A DNA stretch of 64,000 bases from Bilabrum cf. latius (GCA_965178125.1 OZ237739.1:806001-870000), one strand, 5' to 3'; positions 34,448 to 47,032 are shown, counted from the first letter of the stretch. Numbers and translations are program-made. The notes: generated by a model from the letters alone, not told the origin.

Positions 34448-36287
34448 ATGGCTGGGGCTCCTGTGATGGTTGTTGGTCCATAGACAAAGCGCCAAACTGG
34501 CAGGGAGGCGTAGTTGGGCAACATTGCCGCTGCGAAGGTGAGCTATTCGAAATGCTGCCACGAAATACTGAGCCGCTGCCCGCGTAGCTCAACACTGCTT
34601 TACTGGGCGGCCTTACCATGTACATCTGCAGGCCATTGCTGACGTTGTTCGCTCTAGCTTGGGGCCGAAGAGCATGCTCAAAATGTTGCTCGACCCCATG
34701 GGAGGCATTGTTATCACGAACGATGGAAGGGCAATCCTGCGCGAGCTGGATGTGTCTCATCCCGCTTGTCACAGCATGATTGAATTGTCGCGAGCCTAGG
34801 ACGAAGAAGTAGGCGATGGGACTACCTCTGTTGTGGTTCTTGGTGAGAGCAGCATCGCCTCGCCTGCCGACCTCGAGTCCTTCAACAGTCGGTACTGGCC
34901 CGTATGCGTGCCTTGCAGCACCTGGACTTTTGGTTCTCCTCAACGATGATACATTATCCTTTCTTGCGCAGCTGGCGAGCTGCTGACTGTCGCTGAGCCC
35001 TTCCTGCTGCGAAAAATGCACCCAACAGTGATCTGCAACGCGTACAGCCGGGCGCTCGAGGCCTCCCTCGAGGTGTGCGAGAGCCTTGCCGTGGTCGTGG
35101 ACCCAGAGAACAGGGAACAAATGCGTGACCTGGTTCGGTCGAGCATCGGCACCAAGTTTGTCTCCCGCTACGGCGACCTCATGGCGGACCTCGCCATCGA
35201 CGCGGTGCTGACGGTGAGGCAGGAGGAGGGCGGCCGCACCGAGATCGACCTGAAGAGGTTCGCGCGCGTGGAGCGGATCCCCGGCGGTGAGATGAGCGAG
35301 TGCCGCGTGCTAGACGGCGTGATGGTTAACAAGGATGTGACGAACGCCCGCATGAAGAGGAAGATCGAGAACCCCCGGGTGGTGCTGCTCGACTGCCCGC
35401 TCGAGTACAAAAAGATGGAGAGCGGAGCCCAGCTGGAGCTGACCAAGGAGGAGGACTTCGAGGCCATCCTAAAGATGGAGGAGGATTTCATTCAGAAGGC
35501 ATGCGCGGACATCATCGCGCTCAAGCCCGACGTGATTTTCACGGAAAAGGGCATCGCTGACCTCGCGCAGCACTACTTCGTCAAGCACGGGATCACCGCC
35601 ATCCGCAGGATCCGCAAGATGGACAACGACCGCATCTCGCGTGCCACTGGGGCCACGATCGTGCACCGCACCGACGAGTTGACGGAGGACGACGTAGGCA
35701 CCAAGTGCGGCCTGTTCGAGGTGCGCAAGCTCGGGGACGAATACTTCACTTTCTTGGAGAAGTGCAAGGACCCCAAGGCATGCACGATCATGCTGAGGGG
35801 AGGCTCCAAGGACGTGCTCAACGAGCTGGAGCGCAACCTGCAGGACGCCATGCAGGTGGCCCGCAACATCATCATCGAGCCCAAGCTGCTCCCCGGCGGG
35901 GGTGCCACGGAGATGGCCATCTCCGTCGCGCTGGCAGAGAAGGCGCGCGCCATCAAGGGCGTGGAGCAGTGGCCCTTCAAGGCCGTGGGCGTGGCCCTGG
36001 AGGTCGTGCCCAGGACGCTGGCGCAGAACTGCGGCGCGGACGTGGTGCGCCTCATGACTGAGCTCAGGGCGGCCAAGGCCGGCAAGGGGTCCTCCATGCT
36101 GGGCGTGGACGGGAACAGGGGCGTGCTCGCCGATATGGGGGATCTTGGGGTCTGGGATGCTTTCTCGGTTAAGACGCAGACACTCAAGACCGCCGTGGAG
36201 CAGGCTACCATGCTGCTGCGCATCGATGACATCGTGAGCGGGGGCAAGAAGAAGCAGCAGGGTGGGATGATTGCCCCGGAGGAATGA
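34448..36287 (+). CDS. CCT3: T-complex protein 1 subunit gamma (three exons)
   Basis: Exons 34448-34537, 34632-34842 and 34972-36287, with introns of 94 and 129 nt, give 538 residues ending in TGA, close to the 545 of animal CCT3. Conserved blocks: LGPKSMLKMLLDPMGGIVIT, DEEVGDGTTSVVVLAGE, EKGIADLAQHYF, NLQDAMQVARNI, PGGGATEMAISVALAEKA and LLRIDDIVSGGKK. TAGs lie at 34481, 34511 and 34797. The second is in GREA-Q-LGNI and the third in SRA-Q-DEEVGDGTT; both positions are Gln in homologues. CCT3 is one of eight subunits of the cytosolic chaperonin that folds actin and tubulin. Exon 3 is TAG-free and strongly GC3-biased, unlike exons 1 and 2. Confidence 0.97.
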
Positions 36288-36379
36288 ATTTTCCGTGAAC
36301 AAGCCATACAAGCAATGACTAGCCATTCAAAATCTATCAATATCGCTTGGAAAGCACGGCAATTATTTGTATTCCTTGT

Positions 36380-36907
36380 TCAGAACTGCCCCTGACGGCG
36401 TGACCACCCGAGCGCCGACACAACACCTAAAATAATTCCAAGGACCACAAATACCAAAGAAATGCCCGATATTATCTGGTCCAATCGCAGTACGTAAGTC
36501 TGCAGCTGCAAGAAGTACGAATAGGCGATTATCAGCGGCAGAGCAAACAGCACTCCAACGAAGACCGCGTTGGCACTCTCGGTCTTGTTTCCATATGAAC
36601 TAATCCTGCACCGTGCTAACTCCGTAATTCCCGTCGCAAACACCAAAAAAGCCTCCCATCCCAAGCTGCCTCGCGGATCTGGCAAAACGAGGCCTGCGGT
36701 GTAGAGTGGCCACTGTCCTTCAGTCCCTGCTGGTCGGAAAAGGCATCGCGGACGACAAATCGAATCAACATGGTAAGCACATACAACTGTCTCACTTTTA
36801 TACACCATGCCAGCCAGGGTTAGCACGAAAAATATCAACGCGTACCACTGAGACATATACAGGGATATTTCGAACCAAAGGTTGCTTCCCAGAGCGCTTC
36901 GGGCCAT
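36380..36907 (-). CDS. TMEM216/TMEM17-type ciliary transition-zone membrane protein (two exons)
   Basis: Exons 36907-36796 and 36693-36380 with a 102-nt intron (GTGAGA...CCGCAG) give 141 residues, the size of TMEM216. Four hydrophobic segments are visible, with family-typical sequence: LWFEISLYMSQWYALIFFV, LVLPDPRGSLGWEAFLVF, SYGNKTE after the second helix, and LQLQTYVLRLDQIISG. TMEM216, TMEM17 and TMEM80 relatives sit at the transition zone and gate entry of membrane proteins into cilia. This is the only gene in the window without a TAG. It converges on CCT3 with 92 bp between stops. Confidence 0.85.
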   Translation of the reverse strand: MARSALGSNLWFEISLYMSQWYALIFFVLTLAGMVYKSETVVCAYHVDSICRPRCLFRPAGTEGQWPLYTAGLVLPDPRGSLGWEAFLVFATGITELARCRISSYGNKTESANAVFVGVLFALPLIIAYSYFLQLQTYVLRLDQIISGISLVFVVLGIILGVVSALGWSRRQGQF

Positions 36908-37088
36908 GTTGGTCACAAGATACTTTACTACCAGAAAGATATCTTGCTAAGTGCAGTCAGGCGGTAGACAATCTCGAGATTCACGTAAATGTGCGATTTC
37001 AACCGCTTTGAAGCACTTCTGAGAATTCATCTTCACCAATGGCTCGGCACATTGCCTCGGTTCGTAGCGACTACAAAGGCTGCTCAGG

Positions 37089-39842
37089 TCATCTGCTGCC
37101 AGGCAAGCACGCTCCATCCACCATGAGCACCCTTACGGAATACGCCGGCACCGTCACATTCGCAGCTGTGGGCAGGCTCTCCCACGAGCGCACCTGCCTG
37201 CCCTTGAGATCCACCAGGCTGACGGAGCAACCAGCGGCTGCATCTGCAGCTAAATGTGCCAATGTGTGCTACGGTTGTTCCTCTACCAGCACACCAGGCG
37301 CTCTCAGGTCGCGGGCCCACGCCCCTGCGGACTCCGCCACCCACACGGTCGCATTTGAGGTCGAGTTGCCGTCGGCGCTGGCCAGCACCACCGCCACGTC
37401 ACCTGAGTCATCCCTGCGGAACGTCCCCACGGAGAGGGCGGGAAATGACCACTCCTTCTGCGTGGCAGTGCCGTTGGAGCCGCGAGCAGGCACGGTGGAT
37501 CGGATCGTGGGGCCATCCACCCGTGGATTCCTCATCGCGCGACCCCTCGCCAAGTAGGCAGCGAACTGGGGCAAGGCCCCGGCGAGAGAGAAGAACGCCC
37601 GGCTCACCTCTTTGGTCCAGGCGGTCTGCCCGTGCAGGGGCCCGGGGTGCACGTCTGCGTCGAATGGCACGGGCAGCAACCCCCTCGCCACCGCGTTGGC
37701 GATCACTTTGGCCCGGACGGGGACACCCGGCCTCGACCCTCCCCCTTGCCCCTGGCCCTGCACGAGCGCAGCAGCCATGGCCGTCACCCTCTCGTGATGC
37801 ACGAAGGAGAACCCCCCGACGGCCCGCCCCATGCCCAGCCCCCAGCCCACCTCCCCGAACTGCCTCGACCAGAACGAAGCGAACCTAGAGGCCATCAGCT
37901 CGCTGCACTGCTCCGAGAGCAGCCCAACGGGCCGCCCCGCCGCGGCTGCCTGTTCCTTAACCTCGTCCACCACGTCTCGGATGCCCTCCCACATCCACCT
38001 GCCGAACCCCGGCGGGTGCCCGTGCGACTCATTGTAGCAGGGGTGCGCCTGCCCCGCGCCGATCTCCTGGTCGAACGAGACCAGAGGCACTCCACCGGTG
38101 GACGACGCGGACGGCGATCCGGAGAACCCGGGCGCGTGCCCCGCGAGAGCATTTCTCAGGTTGCCGTTGACGGACGTGAGTATGTCAACCATTGTCCTGC
38201 TGGCGTTGGCCTGCCCGTGGCACAGCTTGTGCGACAGGCCCCTCCAGGCCTGGCCGCAGTTGGGTACCCCGTAGCAATCCACCTCGAAGAGGGTCCCATT
38301 TCTGGTGGTCACCAGCATGTCGCTCAGCTGGGGCACAAGGCTAGAGTGGTCAAAGGCGGGCCCCCCACCGCTTGCCTCCCTTTTGACCACCCACCAGTAC
38401 CCAGACACGAGGAAGCCAACGCCGTCCCCGTGCCCTCGGAGCGAGTCCACGACGCTCATCCAGTCCTCAGCGGACGGCAATGGGGGCAGGTAGAATATCC
38501 CTGCCCATACACCGTCCTTCTCCCAGCCGTAAGGGATCGTGAACACCGGCGGCCCGCCCTGCATCCCGGTGGCAACGGAAAGGTTGGCCTTGTACTGCTG
38601 CATGTACCCCGGCAACTCCTCCAGATGAGGCCCGAATTTGCTGGGGTTAAAGCCGCCTTCCAGCTAGATCGCTGATATGAGTCCCAGCGCCCCTTGTTTT
38701 AAGAAGCCCGGCACGTCTTGCCTCTGAAGTAGCGTGCTTGTGCCGTTGAGCACGCCAGCGGACTCGGACCAGTCCCTGTACAGCGCTGCTGCGTCTTGCC
38801 AGCTGGGACTCAGCCTGATACCGGCAGCGCTCTTTAGTCCGGTACTATTCGGCTGGATCTAGAGCGGCTCCTGCAGAGTGTCCTGGCCTGCTTCGGGCCC
38901 TTGATACACCGCGAGCCCCACGGCGTACGGCAGGCTCATGCTCTGACCAGGTTCCAAGGGGACTTCCGGCCGCATGTGGGTGAAAGAGAGCAGGGCGGAT
39001 GGAGGCGTCGCATCGGGAACAGAGAGTCCCAGTGCCAGTGCCGCTGACCGTCCTTGACCTACTTGCTACTTGGCCCCCGGCCCGACTGCCAGCGTCATGG
39101 TCTTGACCTCGCCTGCCGTGTCTAGAGAAGCTGCCATGATTCCGCGCTGCCCGCTGTGGTGCGTCATGAACTGCATTGGGCACTGGCCCGGATAGATCCT
39201 TTCGCTGAATTGCAGCTGCGCAACCGAGGCATCAAGCAAGAAACCTCCGTCGCAGCTGGTAAACCCGGCGATCTCAGGGTCGTAGCTAGGCCCTCTAGAC
39301 GGATCTCGACTTGCGGTGACGTTCAAGTTTGATGCAAAGTTGGGCCATTGGATCGATGCGACCCGAATCGTCGCATTGTTATCAACATCTGCCTTGCGGG
39401 AGACTGCGATGGTTCCAGCGACCATGCCAAGCGAGTTGCGCCAGTACTGTACTTGCACTCCGATTCCAGCTGAACCCGGGGGGAAATAACACTTTGCTAA
39501 ATCGGCATTTGTGTACGATATGCTGATCCGGGAGCAGTTCTCAGGTGTTCCAACGACGCATGCTGAAGAGATCTGCCTGAAGCAGTGGGGCTGTACCGCA
39601 GCCATCGTAACATTTTCCGGCCACTATGATAGCATGAGCACAAATTCTCGATCGTATCCATTCTGTGATACTGATATGTGTTGCAGATCGCTGTTGCATG
39701 AGTCGACAACCTGAACTTGTCCTTGAGTGTCAACCGAAAGTGTCGCTGTACATGTCAAGCCGAGGCGGTCGCCGCTCCCAAACTACAGCTGTACCGCGGT
39801 AGCATAGCAAACGAGAGGAATGGTCAGACAGCACAATCGCAT
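37089..39842 (-). CDS. Secreted glycoside hydrolase-like protein (DUF6259-type)
   Basis: A 917-residue intronless frame from ATG 39842 to TGA, with six TAGs. The start MRLCCLTIPLVCYATAVQL is a good signal peptide. The N-terminal third is a beta-rich domain with several Cys and N-glycosylation sequons. The C-terminal half looks like a TIM-barrel glycosidase: VFTIPYGWEKDGVWAGIFYL, FLVSGYWWVVKRE, VPLVSFDQEIGAGQAHPCYN, HGHPPGFGRWMWEGIRDVV and LLSEQCSELM, acidic residues being candidate catalysts. This resembles the uncharacterised DUF6259 glycosidase-like family. Extracellular or vacuolar carbohydrate degradation is inferred. Confidence 0.75.
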
Positions 39843-40537
39843 TCTTTCTGTGTCGGGAGAGAGCGATAAATTTGTGTGATTCAAACTACACGCTACGTTG
39901 GTGAGGCCAACGAGTGAAGGCAGCAGGCTGGGGGCCTGTGGGGGACCACACTGATGGCGAAGAATGGGAACTCGGCGGCATAGGCTGAGAACGGGGGGCC
40001 TTTGGCCTGAAAGGGTCGGGGGTCTTGTAGTCCTTTGTTTTTAGGGCTCCTCTGGATCTAGGTGATCACCCAAACCCCCTCGGGGGCGACGGTGCATCTG
40101 GGTGCTTATGGAATCTTTACCCAACAATGTATTTCTGTATTTCTGTACGAGGTCTCTGACATTGAGGTCGCACGTTGGGCGCGGTACCTGCTCGAGGCGC
40201 AGGATCAGATGCGACGCAGCGAAGCGGGAGAGGGGGCGGTCGAGGAGGCCAGGTCAGTCAGGAACGAGCAGGAGCAGCGACTAGGGGTGGGGCGAGGAGG
40301 GACAAGGGCGGAGTAGGGAGGGGTGACGGTTCACCAAGTGGGTGGAGGAATAGTGGAGGAAATGATTGGTGCTAGTGGCGTCATCTGGTTGATACGGTGG
40401 ATTGGCAGGGAGTTCGGCGGCAATCAAGCCGCACGCTATTCGGGCGCTGAGGAGCAGTACTTCCGACTTCAGTGTCTTCGTAGCAACTATCGATCTTTAG
40501 GTGGAAGCTGCGGAGCGTAATTGAGTAGCTTGCTGTG
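39843..40537. other. Intergenic region, NTE 3' end to glycosidase-like gene
   Basis: About 700 bp. A plus-strand frame 40062-40520 is open if TAG is sense, but it lacks an upstream ATG and has no recognisable product, so I do not call it. Confidence 0.35.
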
Positions 40538-43500
40538 TTACTTATGCAGCTACACTGTTCCAACACCGCCCACGGTATCTGCCAGGATCGCCATGTCGGT
40601 GACGGGCTGCGCCGAGTCCATCACCCTTACAGCCACGTCCTCCTGAAACGACACTCGCCTCGTCAGCGCGCCGCTCGAGCGGTGCAGGGTGTCTTCGTCA
40701 GTACCGCCTTCTGCCTCCACGAGCGGCCCAGACCCCGACATATCCGGTCCATCCCACGCTTCCCAATCAGGGTGCGCGGTGAGGTTGCCGCCGCTACTGG
40801 CAGCCACTCCCGATTCAGCGGGGTCTGATGGCGTGCATACATCTACAGCGTGCCCATCCTGGTGCATGCAAGCTGTTTCATGCGTATGAGACCCATCTCT
40901 TGTTTTCTCAATAGCATCTGTGCATCTATCCCGATCCCCAACTTCTCCTCCCTGCACTGCCTCACCAGCAGCGATCCCCAGCACCATCTCCTCTAGTGGT
41001 ACGCCGCCAGTAAGCAGTTCTGCAGACCCGCTCCGCCCGTGCCTTGCGCGGCTCGGTGCCGTAGACGGCCCAAGCTCTGGACTCAAGCGCGGGCTAATCT
41101 GCTGAGGGCGAAGGGATCGGCCAGCCAGAGCTGCGATCGCAGAAGATACGACATCGTCGTCCCCGCGGACGCCCGGTGACCCGACCTCGAAGACGCCCAC
41201 AGCCTGCGCGCTGCTGCGAGGGGCCCTCACAGGGACGGGAACCTGCAAAGATCCCGTGGAGCCGCGCCGCTCCTTGCCCCCCGATCGCGCGCGAGTGAGG
41301 CTGAACGCCTGAGAACCCGTGGGGCCGGTGCCAGGTGCAGCCCCTATCTGCCTGGGCGAGTCCAGCGCAGTTCCATCCGGGCTGGTGCCATCACGGAGCC
41401 TGGTCCAAGCGATCAAAGGCGAGCTGCTGGAGCCGACTCCGCGGGTCAAGTGTGCATCAGGAGCAGGAACTAGAGATCTGGGTGCGAACGCTTGCTGAGA
41501 CAGACTGTCGATACCTGCTGGAGCAGCGGCAGCCTCGATACCGCCGAGCGCCACAGCCCTAGGTACAGCATTCTCGCAGGCAACCATTCCCAAGTTCGAG
41601 ATTTCCTTAGACTTTGCGTAATCGAGCAGGCCGTAGTCGTTCACGTCTGGGCGAACGTACACGAACCTGCCGCCGAATCCATCCTTGCCAGCTCGGTCCA
41701 GCAGCTGCTTGATGTGCATCGTGTGGCTGATGTACGACAGCGAGAGCGAGACGTGCGACGTGCTGGGCAGCTGCACGGGTGGAGCCAGCCCCACTGTCGA
41801 CATGATCCAGCGCATGAGCACCCACCACCCGGAGATGCTGTCACCGTAGTCTGGAAACGAGTGCAGCAGGGGGTTGATCTTGCTCTCAACGTCAACGGCT
41901 ACCACAGACCGGATCTGCGGGCATACCACGCCAATGACGTCCACTGGGAGGTTGTTGCAGTAGCCTCCATCCACCAGCAGGTTCTGCCCGTTCGCGCTCT
42001 TGATTGGGGGCAGCAGCCCAATGATGGTCATCGAAGCCCGCACGTACCGCCACAGCGGGCCCGTGCGGTGCACTTCCATGCGGCTGCGAGTCACGTTAGT
42101 GCTGATGCAAAAGTAGTTGATCCAGAGGTCCTCAATCTGCGAGCCAAAGCCCATGGCATCCTGGATAGCCTCGTTGAAGGAGGCCCCATCAAAATACGAC
42201 AGCAAGGGAAGCGTCGCGCTCTGCAGCAACTAAAGCGGGTCTCCGATGGCGCCTGCCAGTCGGCCCGCAGCCACTTCAACGCCCTCGATGGACTGCGTGA
42301 GGCACCATGCAGCGCCCATGAAGGCGCCCTACGAAGTGCCCCCCACCGCGTCGATCGGAATTCCCTGCCTCTGCAGGGCCTTCATCACGCCCATGTGGGC
42401 CAGGCCACGAGCACCTCCTCCGCCAAGTACGAGCGCCACCGCCTTGCCAGACACTAGTCGCGCGAGCCTCGCGTAATCCGATAGCTCCTCCTCCCTGATG
42501 TGGTGATGATACTGCACCTGCCGCTGTCGGAGCCACTTCCTAGTCTGCTTGGGCACTACCGTGCCTGGAGGATGCAGCAGCACCAGCTCAACGCGGACTC
42601 CCCGGTGCATTGCATCATGTGGTTGCTTGCTGGGACTCTGGCGGCGAGGCGAGCCTGCGGAACCGCTAGCATAGCCTTGGTGCGAGGCACCAGACAAGCC
42701 GGATGATCGCCACAGGGACGACCCCTCCGGTCCCAGGCTGGAAGCCGCAGGCCCGGGGACGTGCAGCACGCTCGCCGCGAGCCGCACACCTTCTGCTGCT
42801 GCCTGTACGGCAGTTCGTCCGATTCGATCCACAGCCCGCCCAAAGTCAGAGTCTGGACCTCGAGCCAGCCTCCCGCTGTCGCTTGTGCCGTGTGCAAGAC
42901 CGTCATCCTCTCCAGCACCTCCGAAGACGCACACTTCTTCCACGGCCGATAGCTGGGCTTCTCGCTCCGCTTTCTCCTCCTCGCCCACGCCCTAACCGAC
43001 GCACAGAACCAAGTCGGCCTGGCTGCAGCACAGGCGCTGCCAGGGAGAGACGTACCCGGGGCCCCTGGCTCGATGGACAGCGTCGTCGGAGTCTGCAACC
43101 AGCAGCACAAACCTGTGGGACTCCTCGGCCTCCCCAATTACCGTGGTAGCTCGAGATCGTCGAACGTGCCAGCTCTCGGCGCGTCGCAGGCTGGGAGGCA
43201 CCCCGAGGGCAGCAGCGCTCGCATCCGGCATGGCGATCCTCGACGTCAGGATACACACCACAGGGTGCCAGTCTCCCACTGTTGGTGCTGCGTTTGCGCC
43301 CTGTGCGTGGAATTCAGCTCCAAATGAATGCGAGTGGGAATTGTACTTGTCTCGCCTGACTGCAAAAGAGGTTGCGTGGGCCAGAGAGCCGCTGGCCCGG
43401 CCCGGTGAATCGGCCGAAGCAGCCAGGCCGTGCTGCTGCCACGGCAGCTGAGACAACCTCTGCCCATGCGAGCCAGAGAATTTTGACCCAAGGCCTACTG

Positions 43501-46500
43501 ACCCCGTGGGAGAAGCATCGTGCCAGGGGCTCTAAGTCGCATCCCTGCCACCGCTCCACGAAAAACCTACTCCCGCCTGTGGTGAAACCCCTCCACCGTG
43601 CAGGACCTGCAGCTAGGCAGCCAGCCGCAGGGCAAACTGCTGCAAATCCACCGCGCCCGGTTGCCTACCAGCAGATACTATGGCAATGGTGCGATTCCGG
43701 CTGCTGCTCAGCTTTGGCAGCTTGTTTACGCCCACCGCTCCAGAGAACAGCATGGAGGAGACTGCAGGTCCCACTCCGAGGATTGAAATCAACGATGACT
43801 CCTCGCCCCGACTGGTTTCTTGCCCCCCGCCGCCCTGTACGGCCATCTAGCTGCTGCCAATCAAACTATCCGGCGTGCCGCGAGAAGCGGTTCGCGGTGC
43901 TACGGGTGCTGCTGCCTCTGCCGACGCCGTCGACTACCCTGAAGACGACGCCATCATTCGCCGTGCTAGCGACCGGGCTGCGTGGGCCAGTGCAAGCGGA
44001 CTCTTATTGACGATTCGCTTGAACGCCGCCACTGACACCATGACCAGCTCGCAGTCTCGTACGCAAACCGCAGTCGAGCTACGCACGGGTACGTTCTACG
44101 GTCCCAGCGGTGCCAGCAGATCCACGCTGCCACGGGCGGCACCAGCTGCATCGGACGACGCAGCAGTGGCTGCTCCAATCTGCGATAGCACGGCCGCTTC
44201 GCCAAATGTGTCACCCCTCTGGGCATCCCACGAGTCTCCGCCTGCGTGGTCCAGGACGGACTTGGAATCGTTTTGCGCCTGCAGCCTCACCCGTCCATTT
44301 ACCACGATAAAGAATGCCATGGCTGGATCTCCGGGACGGAAAAGAACCTGTCCCGACCGCAGCCACAGTCGCTATAGCCCACATGATAGGAATCGCCGCA
44401 GCAGCGGGGTAAGTAGACGAGCAGCCCTGCCGCACACAAGGGCGAGAGCAACCGAATGCACCGATGCGTGCTGGTCCATGAGCGCGATGGATGCCTGATG
44501 CTCCTGCTCGCTCCCATCCTCAGTGTCAGACTCTCGCTTGGCAGTAGTGGCCTGCCCTAGTTCACCGGTGCTAGCCTACCTATCGTCGTTCTCCCAACTG
44601 CGCTTGCGTTGCGGAGGAGCACCATCTGCCATGGTGGACGCGAGCTCCAGCAGCATACGGGGAAACACTGCAACTTCGGTCTGCTTGCATGCCGTCGCGC
44701 TGTGGTCATGCTTCCTTCGAGACAAGCAAGCAACACCACCGACAATGTCGCCGACAGCGCAGAACCGCTGCAGACACCGCCGGGACAACCGAGCTAGCAC
44801 CTGCTCTGGCCCTTCACCAACCCCGATCTGCTCAGACATTGAGCTGCTGAGGCCGCGTGCCTAGTCACTGCCATCGATGTCGTAGCCGAAGCTTTCGTCT
44901 TCCATGGGTTCAGAGAAAGCGGTGGCACGCCCATCGCCTCTAGTAGCACTAGACATGCCCGCGGCCTGGGCCACGAGCTCTGAATGCCGCTGCTCCCAAC
45001 CTTGTGGCGAATGGCCTGACCAGCACAAGACAGACCCACTCACCACGACGTACACACAGTCTGCTGGGTCACCCTCCTGGAATAGTTGGTCCCCGGGCTG
45101 AAGCTAGATTCGTCTCCAAGCTGCTTTCACTACCTGCTCAAAGTTGCCAGGCTCGCTGTCAGGATCAACCCAGCACGCGGCTCTTGCAGGGTCTTGCAAA
45201 CCAACAGAAACGTGCTCCGCAGCACCTTCTGCTGCACCACTTGGCCTTTCAAGTATACCTCCAGTGCTACTACTTGCATTGTTTTCATCCGCGCTGCTGC
45301 TACGCCTTCGACCCGGCGGTCTGACCCCCTGGGGTGCTGCTTGCGTGCCTGCCGGAGCTTCGTCTGGGGCTGCCAAAGCAAGAGATTCACCGCGTTCGGC
45401 TATACTCTCCAGGCCCCATCCTGATAGCCACGCCTGCTTGGAAGGCGGCTCAATGGCGAGTGGGAGCGCCGCCTCGGGGTGCAGGTGTTCCCCCAGCGCG
45501 AACCGAGCAACCTTCCACTGCCTAGCCGTCGTGTGCAGCACGAACGAGACCATCTGACCAGGCCGGTTTCGCAGCAGCCAATGCAGCGTGGTGAAGTCTA
45601 TCTTCAAGATGCTTGACCTGCGTCGAATCACCCGAGCGGACACGCGCCATGTTTCCCCGGGTCCAGCCAGCAGGGCGTTCTCTCCGAGAGTCTGGCCGCT
45701 GCCGAAGATGCACAATGGCTACCTCTGCCCCAATGCTCTACCCATGGCATCGCTGTCCGCTACAGGCTCGTACACACCAACGAGTCCATCAACTACAATA
45801 TACATACCAACCGATTTGGTTTCTCCCGCCCGGAAGAGCCACTACCCTGGCATCAGGTGCAGCTGCTCGCTATGCTGGAAGATGGCTTCGGCCGCAGACG
45901 CACTCAGCCCATGGATTGTGCGCTGTAGTCGCCGCAATAGCCGCTAAACAGTCTTATCTGCTTCGAATCCTGACTACCGCCGCCGAGGTGAGGCGCTTGC
46001 ACCTTCCTCCTACGCTCGCAGCAGCGAGGGGTGCTGGCCGGCACTCGCGGCCTGCCCCGTGCCCGTCTAGCTCACAGACTGAACCCACTACCCTGCTGCA
46101 GCTCCCGCCCCTGTGCCCTCCTCCACCTCTCTGTCGTCTCCGCCATGGCCGCCTACTTCTTCCTCTTCATCCTCCCCATCGCTGTCCGACCCCTGCTCGT
46201 CATCTGAGACAAGATCTTCGTCCTCCCCGTCCTTAACTCCGGTCCCGCCTTCCTTGTCCGCATCTCCGTGCTGGTCACCGCCCGCGTCCCCGTGATCGGA
46301 TTCTGGTAGCAGCAACTTACCCCCGAACTGCCCCGAACGCTTCGATGAGTCGCCTCGCCTGCGATGCTTCGCCGAAACCTCCAAATCGCTACTAGAACTG
46401 GCGTCGCGGTCGAGAGGCGAGCCGTCGCGCGCTGGTCCCTCGGCAACTTGGCTCGGACCGTCAGGACTATCCTCGGTGTGCCGAGCAGGGTACGCATCCA

Positions 46501-47032
46501 AGACATCATCAGGCTACAGTTCGGCGCCATACATGAGCCACCTCTGCGGCAGGGGGACAGTAACGATTCGGAAGCAAAACTCTCTGTGTGAAGCAGTGGG
46601 CTTGTTTGGCTTGCATCATATTCTGCAATTTAGCTTACAGCAAGAAGTCGGACGCGACGTGAATATCGGAATCCAAAATACGCCATCGCTGCAAGGAGAA
46701 TGTATGAGAATCTGCTCTTTCGTAAAACCCAGACCATTCCGCCCAGTCCCGGGACGGAATCAAGCTTGTCGGCAAGAAATAGTCGCGCAGAACGCCGTGG
46801 GATGCCCCGCTATCTACGTTGCCTGCGTTGAAAAGGAATATTTAATGCGCCTATGCAGAATCCATCGCAAGTGCTAGACGCAACGTTGTCAAGGCTGGAC
46901 GCAGTCCACTTGGCCATTTCAAACTTCAAATTCTCACCAATCTCTCGTCAGCGCAACGCCGATCAATAAGGCACCCAAGCCAATCACTGCAGCTCGTGCA
47001 ACATTCTGCCGAGAGGCCGAGGACGAATCCAT
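40538..47032 (-). CDS. NTE1: Neuropathy target esterase-like lysophospholipase (three exons)
   Basis: Exons 47032-46938, 46822-46639 and 46543-40538 with introns of 115 and 95 nt give 2094 residues; it ends on TAA at 40538-40540, the only UAA stop seen. About 22 TAGs are in frame. The N-terminus carries two hydrophobic segments followed by basic residues ([13 protein letters not shown], then [16 protein letters not shown]), as in NTE. Three cyclic-nucleotide-binding-like domains lie near residues 315-395, 575-690 and 818-915 (for example [20 protein letters not shown]). The patatin domain near 1450-1640 has the oxyanion loop VLGGGGARG, the nucleophile elbow GTS-Q-G with its X encoded by TAG at 42329-42331, and the catalytic Asp in [15 protein letters not shown] deacylates lysophosphatidylcholine on the ER. 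The long C-terminal tail is disordered. Confidence 0.93.

Noticed and set aside
40062-40520. 152-codon plus-strand frame if TAG is sense
   Set aside because: No ATG near its beginning, a TGA shortly upstream, and no recognisable sequence.
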